From: Clostridiales bacterium
GTDB lineage: Bacteria > Bacillota > Clostridia > Lachnospirales > Lachnospiraceae
DNA length: 47,416 bases
Direction: 5' to 3'
NCBI GenBank assembly: GCA_012837605.1
Contig: DUQV01000043.1
Span: 1 to 47,416, forward strand
Shown: positions 45,581 through 47,416 of the stretch, in pieces
Layout of the letters: every line of letters begins with the position of its first letter
How positions within the stretch are numbered: the first letter of the stretch is position 1
Notes under the pieces: generated by a model
Databases searched by the model: none
Seen by the model: the letters and a program-made list of their open reading frames with translations, nothing else
What the model was told of the DNA's origin: nothing
Made by a program: the position numbers and the translations under genes

Positions 45581-46885
45581 TTGCTAACACTTATTAAAGG
45601 CGGATATGTTGTTGATCCGGGTTCAGGTATCGAAGGGAATTACGATATACTGATCAAGGATGAATATGTCTGTAAGGTATTACCCAAGTCGGATATAAAT
45701 GAAGCAGATATCAAGGCTGATAAAATCATCGATGCGTCAGGTATGACAGTGATGCCCGGATTAATTGATCTTCATGTCCACTTAAGAGAACCCGGATTTG
45801 AATATAAAGAGACTATACAGACAGGAGCAATGGCAGCTGCAGCCGGAGGCTTTACGACTATATGTGCGATGCCAAATACCAAGCCGGTGCTTGACAGGTC
45901 TGATACGATACAATTTGTTCTTGACAGGGCTAAGGAAGCTTTGGTTAATATTCATCCCATTGGGGCGGTTACCATCGGTCAGGAAGGAAAGGAGCTGACC
46001 GACATACCGGAATTAATTAAAGTCGGTGCTGTCGGTATAAGCGAAGACGGCAAATCCGTCATGGATACCGCCTTATATGCCAAGGCTATGATAGAGGCTG
46101 CCAAGCTTGATACGGTAGTATTTGCACATTGTGAGGATAAATATCTTGCCGCAGACGGAGTTATAAACGCAGGAGCTAAGGCAGAGAAGCTGAAGCTTGC
46201 CGGTATAAGCAATGCTGTGGAAGATATTATTGTTGCAAGGGATATTATATTGGCAAAGGAAACAGGCACAAGACTCCATCTATGCCACTGTTCTACAGGG
46301 GGCAGTGTTAAGATGCTTGGGATGGCGAAGGATAAGGGGCTTAAGGTAACAGGTGAAACATGTCCACATTACTTTACATTATCAGATGAGGATATTACGG
46401 GTGATGATGCAAACTATAAGATGAATCCTCCGCTTCGAAGCAGGGAAGATAAAGAAGCCATAAAGGATGCTCTAAAGAATGATGTGCTGGATGTGATAGC
46501 AACTGACCATGCCCCGCATTCGTATGAGGAAAAGATTAAGTCCATGACAGAAGCACCATTTGGAATAGTAGGGCTGGAAACAGCCTTGCCCATCACATAT
46601 ACCGAGCTTGTAAGGACGGGTATTCTAAGCCTAAGCAAGATGGTTGAGAAAATGAGTTTAAATCCTGCCGGGATACTTGGAATAGACAGGGGCTGCATAG
46701 GTGAGGGTAAGGTTGCGGACATAGTGATAATTGATCATAATAAGGAATACATCATAGATAAGAATAAGTTTTACTCTAAATCAAGCAACACGCCTTTTCA
46801 TGAAAGAAGGGTATACGGAAAGGTTATGTATACTTTGGTATCAGGAGAAATCAGATATGAAAGCGGTTCAGGAGGATTATCATGA
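45581..46885 (+). CDS. pyrC: Dihydroorotase
   Basis: PyrC closes carbamoyl aspartate to dihydroorotate in pyrimidine synthesis. The 434 residues are a type I dihydroorotase. Metal ligands lie in GLIDLHVHLREPG (about residue 58), AHCEDKY, LHLCHCSTGGS and ATDHAPHSYEEK. The start is TTG 45581, with GGAGGG eight bases upstream, and gives the usual N-terminus LIKGGYVVDPGSG. A short palindrome TATACTT-TATAT-AAGTATA (45539-45557) lies just before it and could be an operator. The stop overlaps the pyrF start by four bases (ATGA). Confidence 0.96.
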   Translation: MLTLIKGGYVVDPGSGIEGNYDILIKDEYVCKVLPKSDINEADIKADKIIDASGMTVMPGLIDLHVHLREPGFEYKETIQTGAMAAAAGGFTTICAMPNTKPVLDRSDTIQFVLDRAKEALVNIHPIGAVTIGQEGKELTDIPELIKVGAVGISEDGKSVMDTALYAKAMIEAAKLDTVVFAHCEDKYLAADGVINAGAKAEKLKLAGISNAVEDIIVARDIILAKETGTRLHLCHCSTGGSVKMLGMAKDKGLKVTGETCPHYFTLSDEDITGDDANYKMNPPLRSREDKEAIKDALKNDVLDVIATDHAPHSYEEKIKSMTEAPFGIVGLETALPITYTELVRTGILSLSKMVEKMSLNPAGILGIDRGCIGEGKVADIVIIDHNKEYIIDKNKFYSKSSNTPFHERRVYGKVMYTLVSGEIRYESGSGGLS

Positions 46886-47416
46886 TTAATAAACTTGTAG
46901 AAAGAATAATGGATCTGGAAGCTCCCATAGTGGTCGGACTTGACCCTATGCTGTCATATGTACCGGAGCATATACTTAGTGAGGCATATAAAAATAAGGG
47001 TGAGAACCTCGAAGGTGTTTCTGAAGCTATATGGCTGTATAATAAAGGAATTATTGATGCGGTCTATGATCTTGTACCTGCAGTTAAGCCGCAGATTGCC
47101 ATGTATGAGCAATTTGGCATAGAGGGAATGAAGGCTTATGTAAAGACCATAGATTATGCAAAGCAAAAAGGTTTGATTGTTATAGGTGATGTTAAGCGTG
47201 GAGATATCGGTTCGACATCAACCGCTTATGCAACCGGACATCTTGGCAGGATTAACATAAAAGGTAAGGATTTTAGAGGTTTTGATGAGGATTTTATTAC
47301 AGTAAATCCTTATTTGGGTTCGGATGGTATAATGCCGTTCATAGAGGTATGTAAGCAGGAGAGCAAAGGGTTGTTTATTCTTGTAAAGACTTCAAACCCC
47401 TCCAGCGGAGAGTTTC
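46882..47416 (+). CDS. pyrF: Orotidine 5'-phosphate decarboxylase, truncated by window end
   Basis: This gene is missing from the ORF track because it has no stop in the window. From ATG 46882 (AGGAGG before it, overlapping the pyrC stop) 178 codons remain open to the edge. The protein begins MINKLVERIMDLEAPIVVGL, then shows LVPAVKPQIAMYEQFG and the active-site stretch VIGDVKRGDIGSTSTAYA (catalytic Lys and Asp), followed by TVNPYLGSDGIMPF. This spacing is that of the longer (type 2) decarboxylase. It converts OMP to UMP, next to pyrC in the same pathway. Confidence 0.95.
   Translation, partial: MINKLVERIMDLEAPIVVGLDPMLSYVPEHILSEAYKNKGENLEGVSEAIWLYNKGIIDAVYDLVPAVKPQIAMYEQFGIEGMKAYVKTIDYAKQKGLIVIGDVKRGDIGSTSTAYATGHLGRINIKGKDFRGFDEDFITVNPYLGSDGIMPFIEVCKQESKGLFILVKTSNPSSGEF

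Overview
The window looks like a chromosome segment of an anaerobic, spore-former-related Clostridium, most likely a Lachnospiraceae (Clostridium cluster XIVa) member. The reasons are AT-rich DNA with strong GGAGG ribosome sites, pyruvate:ferredoxin oxidoreductase, an NfnAB-type transhydrogenase, a split glycine cleavage P-protein, RqcH, a SpoVB-like flippase, DUF5688 and DUF815 proteins, a CmpB-type membrane protein, and the radical SAM / TIGR03915 DNA-metabolism pair. Most of it is ordinary core genome. I see no complete insertion sequence, prophage, integrase, CRISPR array or rRNA. The accessory signal lies in the intergenic regions, which carry several repeat and foldback elements.

Layout. 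1-3442 (mostly minus strand): a truncated ASCH-like gene at the edge, a DegV protein, and the permease and ATPase of a nitrate/sulfonate/thiamine-precursor type ABC importer with no binding protein beside them. 3541-10737 (+): a complete glycine cleavage operon, gcvT-gcvH-gcvPA-gcvPB-lplA-lpdA. It makes the four proteins of the complex and the ligase that loads lipoate on GcvH. It is read from a consensus promoter that contains a palindrome. 10749-13213 (+): a radical SAM putative DNA repair gene and its TIGR03915 partner, behind a consensus promoter flanked by two LexA-like boxes. 13294-14527: a low-complexity lipoprotein, a 4 x 22 bp tandem repeat, a CmpB-like membrane protein and a possible 17-residue peptide gene.

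14704-19350 (+): nfnA-nfnB followed closely by a GGDEF-EAL c-di-GMP protein and a polytopic membrane protein. 19564-24725 (+): DUF5688 protein, nifJ (PFOR) and a lipoprotein. 24735-24807 (-): tRNA-Arg(CCG). 25029-30526 (+): exported protein, a 163-bp foldback, then rluF-ligA-HD protein-metA. MetA has Glu111, the acetyl-CoA type. 30536-32113 (-): SpoVB-like flippase. 32283-35766 (+): iscR-iscS-iscU-mnmA, for Fe-S assembly and tRNA thiolation, with an IscR-like site at the promoter. 35881-38511 (-): rqcH and a PHP phosphatase.

38512-39033 holds two tandem foldback units and a 4 x 18 bp repeat. 39034-40471 (+): an SH3/NlpC-P60 cell-wall hydrolase and a PspC protein, separated by a dispersed ~72 bp repeat that is also found, inverted, between gcvPB and lplA. 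40617-41879 (-): CheX-like phosphatase and CheY. 42258-47416 (+): argS, a DUF815 AAA ATPase, pyrC and a truncated pyrF.

The metabolic genes fit together. PFOR makes reduced ferredoxin, NfnAB links ferredoxin and NADH to NADPH, and the Isc genes supply their clusters. I found no clearly new multi-gene system. The best leads are the SOS-like control of the radical SAM repair pair, the paired foldback units near 38.7 kb, the 163-bp foldback at 25.8 kb, and the dispersed repeat. All calls come from reading the sequence, without database searches.
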